Shown here piece by piece: positions 1 to 9,544 of a stretch of DNA of 64,000 nt. The notes below the pieces were generated by a model that ran no database searches, was not told the origin of the DNA, and was given only the letters and a program-made list of their open reading frames with translations. Origin of the DNA: Oribacterium sp. oral taxon 078 str. F0262 (lineage in GTDB: Bacteria > Bacillota > Clostridia > Lachnospirales > Lachnospiraceae). A program made the translations under genes and the position numbers. Position 1 is the first letter of the stretch; every line of letters starts with the position of its first letter. The stretch is from positions 28,891 to 92,890 of the forward strand of contig NZ_GG729937.1 of NCBI RefSeq assembly GCF_000160135.1, given 5' to 3'.

Positions 1-1742
1 TGTCTGTCTACGAGCTCCATCTGGGCTCCGTCTTTCGAAAAAAGCTCACGGTCAATGAGGACGGAAGTCCGGTTCCCGGCTCTGAATTTTACAATTACCG
101 GGAGCTTGCGGAGAAGATCGCATCCTATGTGAAGGCCGAGGGCTATACCCATGTGGAGCTCATGCCGGTGATGGAACACCCCCTCGATCAGTCCTGGGGC
201 TACCAGATCACCGGCTATTACGCGCCGAGCTCCCGCTTCGGGAGTCCGGAGGATTTCCAGTACCTCGTCGACCGCCTTCACCAGGAGGGGATCGGCGTCA
301 TCCTGGACTGGGCGCCCGCACATTTTCCGCGGGACAGCTGGGGGCTCGCCTCCTTTGACGGAGGGGCTCTCTATGAGGATCCGGACCCGGTGCGGGGAAG
401 CCATCCGCACTGGGGATCCCTCATCTTCCACTATGCGCGGCACGAGGTCAGCAATTTCCTGATCGCAAATGCCTTCTTCTGGGCGGAGAAATATCACGCG
501 GACGGCATCCGGATGGACGCGGTGGCCTCCATGCTCTACCTGGACTACGGGAGACAGGGCGGAAACGCGCCGAGGAACATGTACGGCGGCAATGAGAATC
601 TGGAGGCCGTCGAATTCCTGAAGCATCTGAACAGTCAGTTCCGGATTGCCTTTCCGGGGACGCTTTTGATCGCGGAGGAGTCCACCGCCTGGGAAAATGT
701 CACTCTCCCGGTGGAGGAGGGGGGACTCGGCTTTGACTTAAAGTGGAACATGGGCTGGATGAACGACTTCCTCTCCTACATGCAGACGGATCCCTTCTTT
801 CGGAAGCAAAACTACCGCTCCCTCACCTTCTCCATGCTCTACAACTATTCGGAGGACTTCCAGCTCGTGCTCTCGCACGACGAGGTGGTTCACGGAAAGG
901 GAAGCCTCCTCCAGAAGATGCCGGGGGACAGCCTCGAGAAAAAGGCGCAGAACCTCCGCGCGGCCTACGGCTATTTCTTCAGCTATCCGGGAAAGAAGCT
1001 TCTCTTCATGGGGCAGGATTTCGGAGAGGTCGAGGAGTGGTCCGAGGAAAGAGAGCTGCCCTGGGAGATCCTGAAATACCCTCTGCACAAGGGCATCCAT
1101 GAGCTCGTGCGGGACCTGAATCAGCTTCTCCGGGAAAAACCGGCCCTAAGCCAAAGGGATTACTCCCCGGAGGGCTTCGAGTGGATCAACTGCTCCTATC
1201 CCGAGCTCTCCCTGCTCTTTTTCCTCCGAAAGGCGGAGAAAGCGGAGGACAACCTCCTCATCGTCACAAACTTCGACACGATGGACCACGCGGGCTTTCG
1301 CGTGGGACTCCCCTTCCCCTGCACGCTCCGATCGATCCTCTCCTCGGAGGACAGGAAATACGGGGGAAGCGGCGCTGTCCGAAAGATCCTGCACCACTCG
1401 GAGCCCATCGAGTGGGACGAGAGAGCGGAGAGCGCGGCGATCCGGATCCCGCCCCTCTCCACGACCATCTATCAGCTCACGCCCCTGAGTAAGGAAGAGC
1501 TGGAGCTCCGCTCCGCCCGCGGAAGAAAAGAGGAAAGAGCGAAGAAAACGGCGAAGAAGGGGAAGCGGGGAAGCAGCAATAGAAGCAGCAATAGAAGCAG
1601 CAGTATAAAGGGAAAGAAAGTAAATAAGGAAAAGAAAGCGGAAAAAAGCCAAGGCGAGAAGCGGCATCCGGGCGAAGAAAGCGCGGAGAGGGAAAGTCAA
1701 AAGGCAGCAGGAAAAAAGCCGCTTCAGGAGGAAAAATCATGA
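1..1742 (+). CDS. glgB: 1,4-alpha-glucan branching enzyme, 5' truncated by window edge
   Basis: The frame is open from the first base (first full codon at 3), so the true start lies upstream; 579 residues are visible. The start of the GH13 domain (YELHLGS) is near base 9. Catalytic residues of the family are visible: nucleophile Asp in DGIRMDA (about 516), acid Glu in IAEEST (about 675) and Asp in [12 protein letters not shown] (about 879). It forms alpha-1,6 branches in glycogen. After the normal C-terminal beta domain, about 85 extra residues (from about 1485) form a low-complexity, Lys/Arg-rich tail with a short SSNR repeat, which is unusual for the family. Its stop overlaps malQ by 4 bases (ATGA), indicating translational coupling in a glycogen operon. 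Confidence 0.96.
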   Translation, partial: SVYELHLGSVFRKKLTVNEDGSPVPGSEFYNYRELAEKIASYVKAEGYTHVELMPVMEHPLDQSWGYQITGYYAPSSRFGSPEDFQYLVDRLHQEGIGVILDWAPAHFPRDSWGLASFDGGALYEDPDPVRGSHPHWGSLIFHYARHEVSNFLIANAFFWAEKYHADGIRMDAVASMLYLDYGRQGGNAPRNMYGGNENLEAVEFLKHLNSQFRIAFPGTLLIAEESTAWENVTLPVEEGGLGFDLKWNMGWMNDFLSYMQTDPFFRKQNYRSLTFSMLYNYSEDFQLVLSHDEVVHGKGSLLQKMPGDSLEKKAQNLRAAYGYFFSYPGKKLLFMGQDFGEVEEWSEERELPWEILKYPLHKGIHELVRDLNQLLREKPALSQRDYSPEGFEWINCSYPELSLLFFLRKAEKAEDNLLIVTNFDTMDHAGFRVGLPFPCTLRSILSSEDRKYGGSGAVRKILHHSEPIEWDERAESAAIRIPPLSTTIYQLTPLSKEELELRSARGRKEERAKKTAKKGKRGSSNRSSNRSSSIKGKKVNKEKKAEKSQGEKRHPGEESAERESQKAAGKKPLQEEKS

Positions 1743-3322
1743 GACAGGCCGGGATATTGCTCCCCATCTTCTCCCTTCCGGGGAGATACGGGATCGGAAC
1801 ATTCGGAAGGGAAGCCCTGAAATTCGTCGATCTGCTGGCAGAGAGCGGGAACCGCTTCTGGCAGCTCCTTCCCATGGGGCCGACCGGCTTCGGGGATTCT
1901 CCCTACCAATCCTTCTCTGCCTTTGCGGGAAATCCTTACTTTATCGATCTTGAGACTCTGATCTCCCGGGGGCTTCTCACGGAAGAGGAGCTCTCCGCGG
2001 AGGACTTCGGCAGCGAGCCGGAGAAAGTGGATTACGGAAAGCTCTATCTTGCAAAGGACCATGCCCTGAGGACAGCCTACCGACACTTCCTCGAAAAGGA
2101 GGGGGAGGAAAAGAGCGGGGCTCTCCTCCAGGGCCTTCGGAAGGAGACACTGGACTACTGCGAGTTCATGGCGATCAAGAAGGCGCAGGACGGAAAGAGC
2201 TGGACACTCTGGGAGAAGGAGCTCCGGGAGAGGGAGGATTCCGCGATGGAGAGAGCCCGCAGGGAGCTCCTCCCGGAGATCTCCTATCAGGCCTTTGTGC
2301 AGGGGATTTTCGAGGAGCAGTGGCGGGAGCTGAAGCATTATGCCGGACTCCGCGGGATCCAGATGATCGGGGATATCCCGATTTACTGCGCGATGGACAG
2401 CGCGGATGTCTGGGCGAGGCGGGAGCTCTTCCAGTTCTCAGACGGAGGCGATCCGGAGAGTGTCGCGGGAGTACCGCCGGATTCCTTCTCCGCCACCGGC
2501 CAACTCTGGGGGAATCCTCTCTACCGCTGGGAGAAGCATGAGGAGAGCCGCTTCGAATGGTGGCTCTCCCGCATGGACTACTGCCTCTCCCTCTATGACG
2601 TCCTGAGGGTCGATCATTTCCGGGGCTTTGAAGCCTACTACTCCGTCCCCTTCGGCGCAAAGACAGCGGAGCAGGGGGAGTGGCTCCCCGGTCCCGGGAT
2701 GGCGCTCTTTGACGCGATGTACCGCCACTTCGGGAAAAGGGAGCTCCCGATCATCGCGGAAGATCTCGGCGTCATCACGGATGAGGTCCGAAGCCTCATG
2801 AAGGAGACCGGCTTTCCCGGCATGAAGGTCCTGCAGTTTGCCTTCGGCTCCGACGCGGACAATTGCTATCTCCCGCACAACTTCGAGACGAGAAACTGCA
2901 TCTGCTACACCGGAACCCATGACAATGACACGCTCTCCCACTGGTTTGAGACTCTTCCGGACGGAGTCCGGGGCTATATCTTCCAGTACTGCTCTCGCTC
3001 AGAAGCGGAGCGCGAGCTCATGCCGGAGCTCCTCATAAAGCTCGCCATGTCCTCTGTCGCGGATACCGTGGTTATCCCCGCGGCGGACTACCTGAATCTC
3101 TCCGGGGAGGCCCGGATCAACGAGCCCGGAACGACCGGGGGAAACTGGGTCTGGAGAATGCCGGAGAATTCCTTCTCCGAGGAAAAAAAGCTTTCCATCG
3201 CGAGGATCCTCGGAACCTACGGTCGCTACCGCCAGGCCGGGGCAAAGCCGGAAGTAAAGGAGGAAGCAAAGGAGGAAGCGGAAGAGGAGGGACTTAAGAA
3301 TAGTGCCGATCCCCAAAAATAG
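1739..3322 (+). CDS. malQ: 4-alpha-glucanotransferase (amylomaltase)
   Basis: A 527-residue GH77 enzyme that transfers alpha-1,4-glucan segments between maltodextrins in the cytoplasm. Visible family motifs are the nucleophile Asp292 in LRVDHFRG, acid/base Glu341 in IIAEDLG and Asp395 in TGTHDND. The N-terminus ([16 protein letters not shown]) is typical, so the ATG at 1739 is right; it overlaps glgB by 4 bases and has a GGAGG site inside the end of glgB. The last 25 or so residues are a Glu/Lys-rich acidic extension (repeated KEEA), absent from normal MalQ and opposite in charge to the GlgB tail. Its 3' end overlaps the convergent yggS by 29 bases. Confidence 0.97.
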   Translation: MRQAGILLPIFSLPGRYGIGTFGREALKFVDLLAESGNRFWQLLPMGPTGFGDSPYQSFSAFAGNPYFIDLETLISRGLLTEEELSAEDFGSEPEKVDYGKLYLAKDHALRTAYRHFLEKEGEEKSGALLQGLRKETLDYCEFMAIKKAQDGKSWTLWEKELREREDSAMERARRELLPEISYQAFVQGIFEEQWRELKHYAGLRGIQMIGDIPIYCAMDSADVWARRELFQFSDGGDPESVAGVPPDSFSATGQLWGNPLYRWEKHEESRFEWWLSRMDYCLSLYDVLRVDHFRGFEAYYSVPFGAKTAEQGEWLPGPGMALFDAMYRHFGKRELPIIAEDLGVITDEVRSLMKETGFPGMKVLQFAFGSDADNCYLPHNFETRNCICYTGTHDNDTLSHWFETLPDGVRGYIFQYCSRSEAERELMPELLIKLAMSSVADTVVIPAADYLNLSGEARINEPGTTGGNWVWRMPENSFSEEKKLSIARILGTYGRYRQAGAKPEVKEEAKEEAEEEGLKNSADPQK

Positions 3323-3986
3323 CGCTTCCGATCCGGACGAGGGTCGCCCCCTCCTCGATCGCGACCTCGAAGTCCCCGCTCATTCCCATGGAGAGCTGAT
3401 CCATGGAGAGGGCGGGGATTTCCCGGTTCATGGATTCAAGAAGCTCCCGGAGAGAGCGAAAGATCGGACGGCTCTCCTCTGCCTCCGAGGCAATGGGGGC
3501 GACCGTCATAAGACCCCGGATGCGGAGATGGGAAAGCTTTACGGCCTCGGAGAGAAAGCCGGGAAGCTCCTCCGGCAGCACTCCTCCCTTGGACTCCTCC
3601 CTCCCCACATTGACCTCGCAGAGGACGTCCATCGAAATCCCATGCTTTTTACACTCCTTCTCGATCTCCTGCGCGAGTCCCAGACTGTCGACGGAGTGGA
3701 TCATCTCCACCATGCCGGGGAGATACTTCACCTTATTTTTCTGAAGCACTCCGATCATGTGCCAGTGGAGCTTCTCCGGGATCTCCGCTGTCTTTTGCCG
3801 AAGCTCCTGCACCCTGTTCTCCCCAAAGCAGCGGATCCCAAGGCGCATCGCCTCCCGGATGTCGGAAACCGGCTTCGTCTTTGAGACCGCGATGAGCTCT
3901 ACGCTCTCCCGTTTCCTCCCCGCCCTTTCGCAGGCTGCAAAGATCCTCTCGGAAATCCTCTCGAGATTTTCAGAAATATTGCTCAT
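3294..3986 (-). CDS. yggS: YggS/PLPBP family pyridoxal-phosphate homeostasis protein
   Basis: A 230-residue single-domain PLP-binding protein with the alanine-racemase-like barrel. The PLP lysine is Lys36 in AVSKTKP; the downstream motifs FGENRVQEL, WHMIGVLQKNK, MGMSGDFEVAIEEGATLVRIG and IFGDR are all family hallmarks. Members bind PLP without a known catalytic reaction and balance vitamin B6 and keto-acid/amino-acid pools. The start ATG at 3986 follows an AAGGAAGGGG site. It lies 22 bases downstream of ogt and overlaps malQ tail-to-tail. Length matches the family. Confidence 0.95.
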   Translation of the reverse strand: MSNISENLERISERIFAACERAGRKRESVELIAVSKTKPVSDIREAMRLGIRCFGENRVQELRQKTAEIPEKLHWHMIGVLQKNKVKYLPGMVEMIHSVDSLGLAQEIEKECKKHGISMDVLCEVNVGREESKGGVLPEELPGFLSEAVKLSHLRIRGLMTVAPIASEAEESRPIFRSLRELLESMNREIPALSMDQLSMGMSGDFEVAIEEGATLVRIGSAIFGDRHYS

Positions 3987-4008
3987 AGCCCCTTCCTTTC
4001 TCCCTCTC

Positions 4009-4503
4009 TTAATTCTCCCCTCTCTCCATCGCGAGGAGCCTCCTCTTTCGCCAGATCCCCCCGGCGTAGCCCCTCAGGCTGCCGTCTTCTGCGATCACGC
4101 GGTGACAGGGGATGAAAAGCGAGATCGCATTATGGGAGACCGCGCCTCCGACCGCCCGAGAAAGGGCTCTTCCTCCGCTCCTTCCCCCGATGCGCTCCGC
4201 GATCTCCCCGTAGCTCATGGTCTCTCCGTAGGGAATTTCCAGCATGATCCTCCAGACCGCTCTCCTGAATTCCGTCGTCTTCATGGAAAGAGGCGGCGTA
4301 AAATCCGGTTCCCTCCCGCTAAAATAAAGCCTTAGCCAGCGCTCGGCCTCCTCGAATACGGGAAGCATCCTCTCCTCGTGCTCCTCATCCAGAGTATCAC
4401 CAAAATATTTCTGTCCGTCAAACCAAAGCCCGTTCAGCGCTCTGCCGTCACTTGCGATCGTGATGCCTCCGAGCGGAGAATCGTAATGATAGCTGTATTC
4501 CAT
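4009..4503 (-). CDS. ogt: methylated-DNA--protein-cysteine methyltransferase
   Basis: A 164-residue suicide DNA-repair protein that takes alkyl groups from O6-alkylguanine. The acceptor Cys133 is in the invariant IPCHRVI motif; PYGETMSYGEIA (helix-turn-helix region) and LRGYAGG follow family order. The open frame extends to 4713, but the ATG at 4503 has a GGGAGG site 8 bases upstream and gives the usual length. A second candidate ATG at 4578 overlaps the stop of the upstream membrane-protein gene (ATGA) but lacks a ribosome site; use of that start would add 25 residues with no family counterpart. Confidence 0.94.
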   Translation of the reverse strand: MEYSYHYDSPLGGITIASDGRALNGLWFDGQKYFGDTLDEEHEERMLPVFEEAERWLRLYFSGREPDFTPPLSMKTTEFRRAVWRIMLEIPYGETMSYGEIAERIGGRSGGRALSRAVGGAVSHNAISLFIPCHRVIAEDGSLRGYAGGIWRKRRLLAMERGEN

Positions 4504-4574
4504 GCGATAAGGCCTCCCGCCGCTTGATTCTGCCTCGATTATATCGCATATTTCCAGAAAGGAAAGCTCCCTCC

Positions 4575-5645
4575 TCATTCCCAGAGCGTGTGCTGCGCTC
4601 TGAGACTGCACTCGGCCGCTGTCCCATCCTCGTGGAAGCGAAGCTCTATCGTATATCTTTTCCAGAGCATGTACGGCTGCATCTGCAGCTGCAATTTGCA
4701 GTTTCCCTCCCATTTGTCTTCCCGGTAATTCGCGGGGGAGAGCGAGAAAATGTCAGAAAGCGGCCGCTCTCTTATCTCCTCCCATCGAAGATCGGAGAGC
4801 TCTCTCCCGCAGACTGCGATCTCCGGGAAACGGGGATTCTCCGATGAAATGCGGTAGAAGCTGATGATGCAGTCCTTTAATTTCTCGCTTCCGCCCCAGG
4901 GCGGCGTCAGGCAAACTGTCCCATAGGAATTCCCGCCGCATCGAAGCTCCGCCAGCTCTCCATCATAATAAAAATGGCGGTCCTCCGGCTTTCGGATCTC
5001 ATCCTCCGCTCCCCTCTCCCCGCTTTCCTCGTTCTCCTCGCTCTCCTCATAAAAACGAAAGCCCACCCGAAGGAGCTCTGACGCCCTCGTGCTCCCGATG
5101 ACGATCCGGCTTTTTTCAATCCGAAGCTCAGGTGCTCTCTCCGGAACTCCGCTGAGCATCAGGGACAGAAGAAGAAAAAATCCGCTCATAAAGATCATGC
5201 CGAAAACCGCGTTTCCGGACGCATAGTTCCGAAGCGTCCTCCCCGCCTTTTTCCCAAAGCAAAGCACGATCTCTATCCCGATTTTTACAGCGGTCCAGAG
5301 CATTCTGACGCTGAGAATCAGAAAGAATTCCGCCTTCAGACAGGAATACAGCGCCGCGTTCGCATTGAGCCCCTTATATAGACGCATATACAGAAAAAAG
5401 AGAAGATTGGCCGCAGCCAGTCCCAAAAGAAAGAGGTTCAGCTCTCTGAGCGCCGAATGATCCGTGATATCCTCATAGGAATCGCCTCCCCTTCCGATGA
5501 TCGCGTGACCGATCCGATACATCCATCCGGGGACCTCTCTCCCTTTCCGAACCGCATTTTGCAGGATCCAGTATAGATATATGCTAAAGCAAAGGGAACA
5601 TACTGTGATGAGACAAAAGCCCGCCGCTCCGATAAAATACTCCAT
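4575..5645 (-). CDS. membrane protein of unknown function
   Basis: I do not recognise this 356-residue protein. It has four predicted membrane segments, at about residues 5-27, 68-88, 103-128 and 147-168, followed by a soluble domain of about 185 residues. That domain has many Glu/Arg residues and an acidic low-complexity stretch (EESEENEESGE) near residue 200. The paired-helix N-terminal half and the single C-terminal domain might suggest a sensor or cell-envelope protein, but no motif supports a function. It is upstream of ogt and yggS on the same strand and may be cotranscribed with them. The start follows AAGGGG with an 8-base spacing. Confidence 0.72.
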   Translation of the reverse strand: MEYFIGAAGFCLITVCSLCFSIYLYWILQNAVRKGREVPGWMYRIGHAIIGRGGDSYEDITDHSALRELNLFLLGLAAANLLFFLYMRLYKGLNANAALYSCLKAEFFLILSVRMLWTAVKIGIEIVLCFGKKAGRTLRNYASGNAVFGMIFMSGFFLLLSLMLSGVPERAPELRIEKSRIVIGSTRASELLRVGFRFYEESEENEESGERGAEDEIRKPEDRHFYYDGELAELRCGGNSYGTVCLTPPWGGSEKLKDCIISFYRISSENPRFPEIAVCGRELSDLRWEEIRERPLSDIFSLSPANYREDKWEGNCKLQLQMQPYMLWKRYTIELRFHEDGTAAECSLRAQHTLWE

Positions 5646-5985
5646 CCTCCCGACCCCTTCTTTTCCTCAGCGGGCCCTAACCCTATAGGTCCCTGCGATA
5701 AACATCTATTCTGATATTTTGTTTCTATATATTCCCCATATTTCTTGATCTTTGCCCTCTTTCACGCTATCCTGAGCTCAGGATTAAGGAATCTCCCATT
5801 CCTGATTCTCATAGGAGCGGCCTTCCAACACCTTGCTTTGCCTGTTTGCCATAAGCCAGAGGCCGCTTTTTTTGTTATTCACTATATCATCATCTTAATG
5901 GATCCGACAGCCGAAAATCCTCCTTTCGGCTCCCGCAGATTTTCCCTCGGGACTTTTTCTCGAGCTCGATCAGGAGCTTATCCCT
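5646..5985. other. 340-base intergenic region with a plus-strand hairpin series and T-run
   Basis: No gene is seen. The plus strand has three consecutive inverted repeats: CCTGAG/CTCAGG (5771-5782), GGAAT/ATTCC (about 5787-5801) and an 8-bp stem AGCGGCCT/AGGCCGCT (5816-5823 with 5860-5867) followed directly by T7. The last is a plausible intrinsic terminator on the plus strand, although no plus-strand gene precedes it, so a small structured RNA is possible. A further stem AGCCGAAA/TTTCGGCT (5909-5931) without a T-run lies just after the aminotransferase stop on the minus strand. Confidence 0.4.
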
Positions 5986-7161
5986 TCAGGCGCGCTTTTT
6001 GGCGGGGATTTTTCTCCTCAGGCTCTCCAGACGGTTCAGGGCCTCCAGAAGTGTCTCGTCCCTTTTCGCGAAGTGGAAGCGGATGAGGTGCTGCACCGGC
6101 TCCCGGAAGAAGCTGGAGCCGGGCACTGCTCCGACTCCCACCAGCCGAGCAAGATCCTCGCAGAATTTCAAATCGCTGTCATAGCCGAATTCGGAGATAT
6201 CCAGTAAGACATAGTACGCTCCTTCCGGATCATTGTGGATAATATGCAGCTCATCCAGGCCCTTGAGGAAGAGCTCCTTCTTGTGGGTATATTGGGCCAG
6301 CAGCCCATCATAGTAGTCCTGAGTGAATTTCAATCCCGGAATCACAGCCTCCTGCAGGGGAGCCGCCGCACCGACCGTCAGAAAATCATGCACCTTTTTT
6401 GCGCGCTCAATGATCCTTGGCGGGGCAATGATGTAGCCCAGCCGCCAGCCGGTAACAGAGTAGGTCTTGGAAAGAGACGAGCAGGAGATCGTGCGTTCCC
6501 ACATTTCGGGAAGCGCGGTAAAATAGCAATGCCTATGGGGCGCATAGACGATGTGCTCATAGACCTCGTCCGTGATGACATAGAGATCGTACTTCGCGGC
6601 CAGCTCCGCGATAATCTCCAGTTCCCCGCGGCTGAAGACCTTGCCGCAGGGATTGGAGGGGTTGCAGAGCACCAGCGCCTTTGGGTGAGAGCGGAAGGCA
6701 TCCTCCAGCACATTGGGGTCAAAATGAAAATCCGGCGGCGTCAGCGGCACATAAATGGGTTCCGCTCCGGAGAGAATGCTGTCGGCAGCGTAGTTTTCGT
6801 AGAACGGGGAGAAGATAACGACCTTGTCCCCGGGGTTTACGATAGTCATCATGGCAGCCATCATGGCCTCCGTGCTTCCGCAGGTAGTGACAATCTCGCT
6901 GTCCGGATCGATGCTGCGGCCCATAAAGCGGGACTGCTTGGCAGCCAGCGCTTCCCGGAAATTCTGTGCTCCCCAGGTGATGGAATACTGGTGATAATCC
7001 TCGTAGGCCACCTGTGCCAGACGATCGAGGATCTCCTTTGGCGGTTCAAAATCCGGAAAGCCCTGAGACAGATTGACGGCGCCATATTGAAGGGAAATGC
7101 GCGTCATCCTGCGAATAACGGAATCCGTAAAACCAGAGCTTCGCTCAGAAAGACTCTGCAT
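5986..7161 (-). CDS. class I PLP aminotransferase (KAT/YbdL-like; possible methionine aminotransferase)
   Basis: A 391-residue fold-type I aminotransferase. Motifs are NLSQGFPDF (30-38), NPSNP (168-172), the ITDEVYEH strand near 196-203 and the PLP lysine Lys232 in SLSKTYSVTGWRLGY. The NLSQGFPDF signature is shared with kynurenine/glutamine transaminase K and E. coli YbdL, which act on methionine and its keto acid 4-methylthio-2-oxobutyrate. The start chosen is the ATG at 7161, preceded by AAGGAGGA; it overlaps the FAD oxidase gene by 17 bases. As the last gene of a metNIQ operon, its likely role is transamination of a keto acid to methionine. The substrate is inferred, not shown. Confidence 0.9.
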   Translation of the reverse strand: MQSLSERSSGFTDSVIRRMTRISLQYGAVNLSQGFPDFEPPKEILDRLAQVAYEDYHQYSITWGAQNFREALAAKQSRFMGRSIDPDSEIVTTCGSTEAMMAAMMTIVNPGDKVVIFSPFYENYAADSILSGAEPIYVPLTPPDFHFDPNVLEDAFRSHPKALVLCNPSNPCGKVFSRGELEIIAELAAKYDLYVITDEVYEHIVYAPHRHCYFTALPEMWERTISCSSLSKTYSVTGWRLGYIIAPPRIIERAKKVHDFLTVGAAAPLQEAVIPGLKFTQDYYDGLLAQYTHKKELFLKGLDELHIIHNDPEGAYYVLLDISEFGYDSDLKFCEDLARLVGVGAVPGSSFFREPVQHLIRFHFAKRDETLLEALNRLESLRRKIPAKKRA

Positions 7162-8551
7162 GATCTTTTCCTCCTTCGATATAAGATTTTTGGTCATTGA
7201 GAATATGCAGCGGGTCTAAAGCATCCTTGATCTCGTTCATCACGGCGAGGTTCTCCGCCGCTGTCTCCCGCAGAAAATACCGCCGTTTGGACAGGCCGAT
7301 GCCGTGCTCGCCGGATGCCACGCCGCCCAGGCTGTAGGCTTTTGCATAGGCGGAGTCCATATTGGCGTGCAGTTCGCGCCGCCATCTGTCCTCATCACGC
7401 TCACCCCGGACAACACACAGATGCACATTCCCGTCGCCGGCATGGCCGAAACTGATCATCCGCATGCCGGATGACACCTCCAGATCGTTGATGAAGCGGA
7501 TGAAATCCACTGTATGGCTGATGGGCACCACGATGTCCACAGGCTCTTGTTCGGAAACGGCTTCCACCGCCTTGACCAATGCTCCGCGGACCTTCCATAT
7601 CTCCGCCGCCTGCGCCGGATCGGTGAGCACGATATAATCCAGTGCGCCGTTTTCCAAAGCCAGCCCGCGCACCCGCGCGGTATTGAATTCCACCTCGCTC
7701 CGGTATCCGTCAAAGGTCAGAAGAATATAGGAGCCTGCGTCGGGCCTGGGATAACGCAGACCGGAGAAGTCCTCGCCCAGTGCCACGACCTTCCGCTCCA
7801 TGAATTCCACTGCAGTGGGGTTCGCATTCGCGCGCAGAATCCTCAGTACGCTCCGGAGGCCGGTATTCAGATCAGGATAGGGAACAAGGACACTGACGGA
7901 GGTCTCCGGCTTCGGCAGCAGCCGCAGCATACATTTACTGATAAGTCCAAGTGTCCCCTCGGAGCCGATCAGCAGATGCTTAAGCGACAGCCCGCTGGCA
8001 TCCTTGACCTGCTTGCCGCCAAGCCGCAAAATCGTTCCGTCCGCCAGCACGACCTCCAGCCCCCTCACATAGTCGCGGGTGACACCGTACTTTACCGCCC
8101 GCATCCCTCCGGCATTGGTACTGATGTTGCCGCCGATGCTGGACGCCTTCTCGCCGGGGTCCGGCGGATAAAAGAAACCCCTGGCTTCCACATAGGTCTG
8201 CACATCCTGCAGCAGGATGCCGGGCTCTACGGTCAGCGTCATGCTGTCCTCATCCAGCTCCAACACGCGATTCATGCGGGAAAAATCAAGGATAATACCT
8301 CCCTTGACGGGCACCGTGGAAGCTACCAGATTCGTCCCCGCGCCGCGCGGCGTGACCGGGATACGGTTTTCACAGGCGTAACGCAGCACGTCGCTGATCT
8401 CTTCTGTCGACAGCGGAAAGATCAGAGCATCTGCCGTGCCCTTCCGCCGCCCCAATGCATCGCTGAGATATTCCTTCGGGATATCTGTGTTGAAGATCAA
8501 GCGAGTCTTATCCGCAACAAGGTCTTTCAGTATCTGCCTGTCGATACTCAT
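7145..8551 (-). CDS. FAD-linked 2-hydroxyacid oxidase/dehydrogenase (GlcD/D-lactate dehydrogenase family)
   Basis: A 468-residue protein with an N-terminal PCMH-type FAD-binding domain (PRGAGTNLVAS, DPGEKASSIGGNISTNAGG, GSEGTLGLI) and a C-terminal FAD-oxidase domain with FGHAGDGNVHLC and GEHGIGLSKR. The family oxidises D-2-hydroxyacids such as D-lactate, glycolate or 2-hydroxyglutarate to keto acids. The ATG at 8551 has GGAGG 8 bases upstream and is preferred over the one five codons earlier. Sitting between metQ and an aminotransferase, in an operon that also has an L-type NAD-dependent hydroxyacid dehydrogenase, it probably handles the D enantiomer of the same substrate (inference). Confidence 0.92.
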   Translation of the reverse strand: MSIDRQILKDLVADKTRLIFNTDIPKEYLSDALGRRKGTADALIFPLSTEEISDVLRYACENRIPVTPRGAGTNLVASTVPVKGGIILDFSRMNRVLELDEDSMTLTVEPGILLQDVQTYVEARGFFYPPDPGEKASSIGGNISTNAGGMRAVKYGVTRDYVRGLEVVLADGTILRLGGKQVKDASGLSLKHLLIGSEGTLGLISKCMLRLLPKPETSVSVLVPYPDLNTGLRSVLRILRANANPTAVEFMERKVVALGEDFSGLRYPRPDAGSYILLTFDGYRSEVEFNTARVRGLALENGALDYIVLTDPAQAAEIWKVRGALVKAVEAVSEQEPVDIVVPISHTVDFIRFINDLEVSSGMRMISFGHAGDGNVHLCVVRGERDEDRWRRELHANMDSAYAKAYSLGGVASGEHGIGLSKRRYFLRETAAENLAVMNEIKDALDPLHILNDQKSYIEGGKDHAESF

Positions 8552-8575
8552 AAATCGTTCCTCCATTATCGCTAA

Positions 8576-8610
8576 GTGCCGCCGGTAATCGAAAGAAATA
8601 CCGGCGGCAC
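8576..8610 (-). other. intercistronic hairpin between metQ and the FAD oxidase gene
   Basis: A perfect 12-bp stem (GTGCCGCCGGTA, 8576-8587, with its complement 8599-8610) and an 11-base loop. No T-run follows on the minus strand, so it is more likely an mRNA stabiliser or processing element within the operon than a terminator. Confidence 0.6.
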
Positions 8611-8626
8611 TATGGCTAAAGACCGT

Positions 8627-9523
8627 TTACTTTGCCAAAAGATTCTGATCCCAGCCGACCTTGATGAAATATCCGCCGTAGGTATCCTTGAATACCTTTT
8701 CCGTCTCGGGAGACTGAAAGGCCTTCACGACTTTTTCGTAGACAGCCGCCTTGTCCGGGTCCTCCAGATCCGCAGTGCGGGCGGCGATCAGGTTCCAGTA
8801 CTCCTCCACATCCAAAACGCTGTCCTTATAGATCGCTTCGTCGCTTTTCAGCCCAAAGTCCAGCGCATAGTTTCCGTTGACCACGGCGGCAGTCACATCG
8901 GACAGAGCGGAGGGGATTACATTGGCCTTCAGCTCCTCGATCTTGATGCCGACATCATACTTTACGATATTATCTATCGTGGGGTTAAACGCTGCATTGG
9001 GATCCAGCTCAATCAAGCCTGCCGCCTCCAGCACCTTCAGCGCACGGCCGCCGTTTGTCAGGTCGTCCGGGATCGCCACGGTATCTCCGTCCTTCAGCTC
9101 CTTCACGGAGGAGATCTTCCGGGAATACAGATTCAGCGGAATGATAAAGGTGTTTCCGATATTCTGGATCTTATAGCCATGGCTGTCGATCTCGTTCTGA
9201 AGATAGATGCGGTGCTGGAAAGAGTTCAGATCGATCTCCCCGTTTGCCAGGGCATTATTTGGTGTCACATAGTCGGAGAACTGCACCAGCTCAAGGTCGA
9301 TGCCCTCACCCTTCAGTGCCTCTTTTGCAGGCTTCCAAAGATCCTCATAGATGCTTCCGACGACGCCAAGCTTTACTGTGACCCGGGCGGCGGATTCCGT
9401 CTTCTGTCCGCTTTCCGAGGATGAATCCCCCTTTGATGCATGGCTCTTAGAGCCGCAGGCGCTAAGTGCCAGTGCAAAAAGCGCGGCAGACAGTAAAACA
9501 GCGATAATCTTATTCCTTTTCAT
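8627..9523 (-). CDS. metQ: methionine ABC transporter substrate-binding lipoprotein
   Basis: A 298-residue NlpA/MetQ family lipoprotein. A signal peptide (residues 1-22) ends in the lipobox LSAC with Cys23, followed by a Ser/Lys/Gly linker. The mature domain shows VKLGVVGSIYEDLWKPA, QFSDYVTPNNALANGEIDLNSFQH and GYKIQNIGNTFIIPLNLYS, all characteristic of MetQ. It captures methionine, and in relatives also D-methionine and other derivatives, outside the membrane for MetNI. Unusually, it is separated from metI by a dehydrogenase gene, which implies that the enzyme is part of the same transport and utilisation unit. Confidence 0.96.
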   Translation of the reverse strand: MKRNKIIAVLLSAALFALALSACGSKSHASKGDSSSESGQKTESAARVTVKLGVVGSIYEDLWKPAKEALKGEGIDLELVQFSDYVTPNNALANGEIDLNSFQHRIYLQNEIDSHGYKIQNIGNTFIIPLNLYSRKISSVKELKDGDTVAIPDDLTNGGRALKVLEAAGLIELDPNAAFNPTIDNIVKYDVGIKIEELKANVIPSALSDVTAAVVNGNYALDFGLKSDEAIYKDSVLDVEEYWNLIAARTADLEDPDKAAVYEKVVKAFQSPETEKVFKDTYGGYFIKVGWDQNLLAK

Positions 9524-9544
9524 TCTGATTCCCTCCGGATAATT

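Noticed and set aside
1146..1700. Long minus-strand frames opposite glgB, and similar antisense frames throughout (for example 27650-29311, 32779-35307, 53133-54806)
   Set aside because: They mirror well-supported genes, have no ribosome sites or domains, and show compositions expected from GC-rich antisense sequence.
4009..4713. Longer ogt start at 4713 or 4578
   Set aside because: Both lack a ribosome site and lie in the upstream gene or its overlap; 4503 has GGGAGG and gives normal length.
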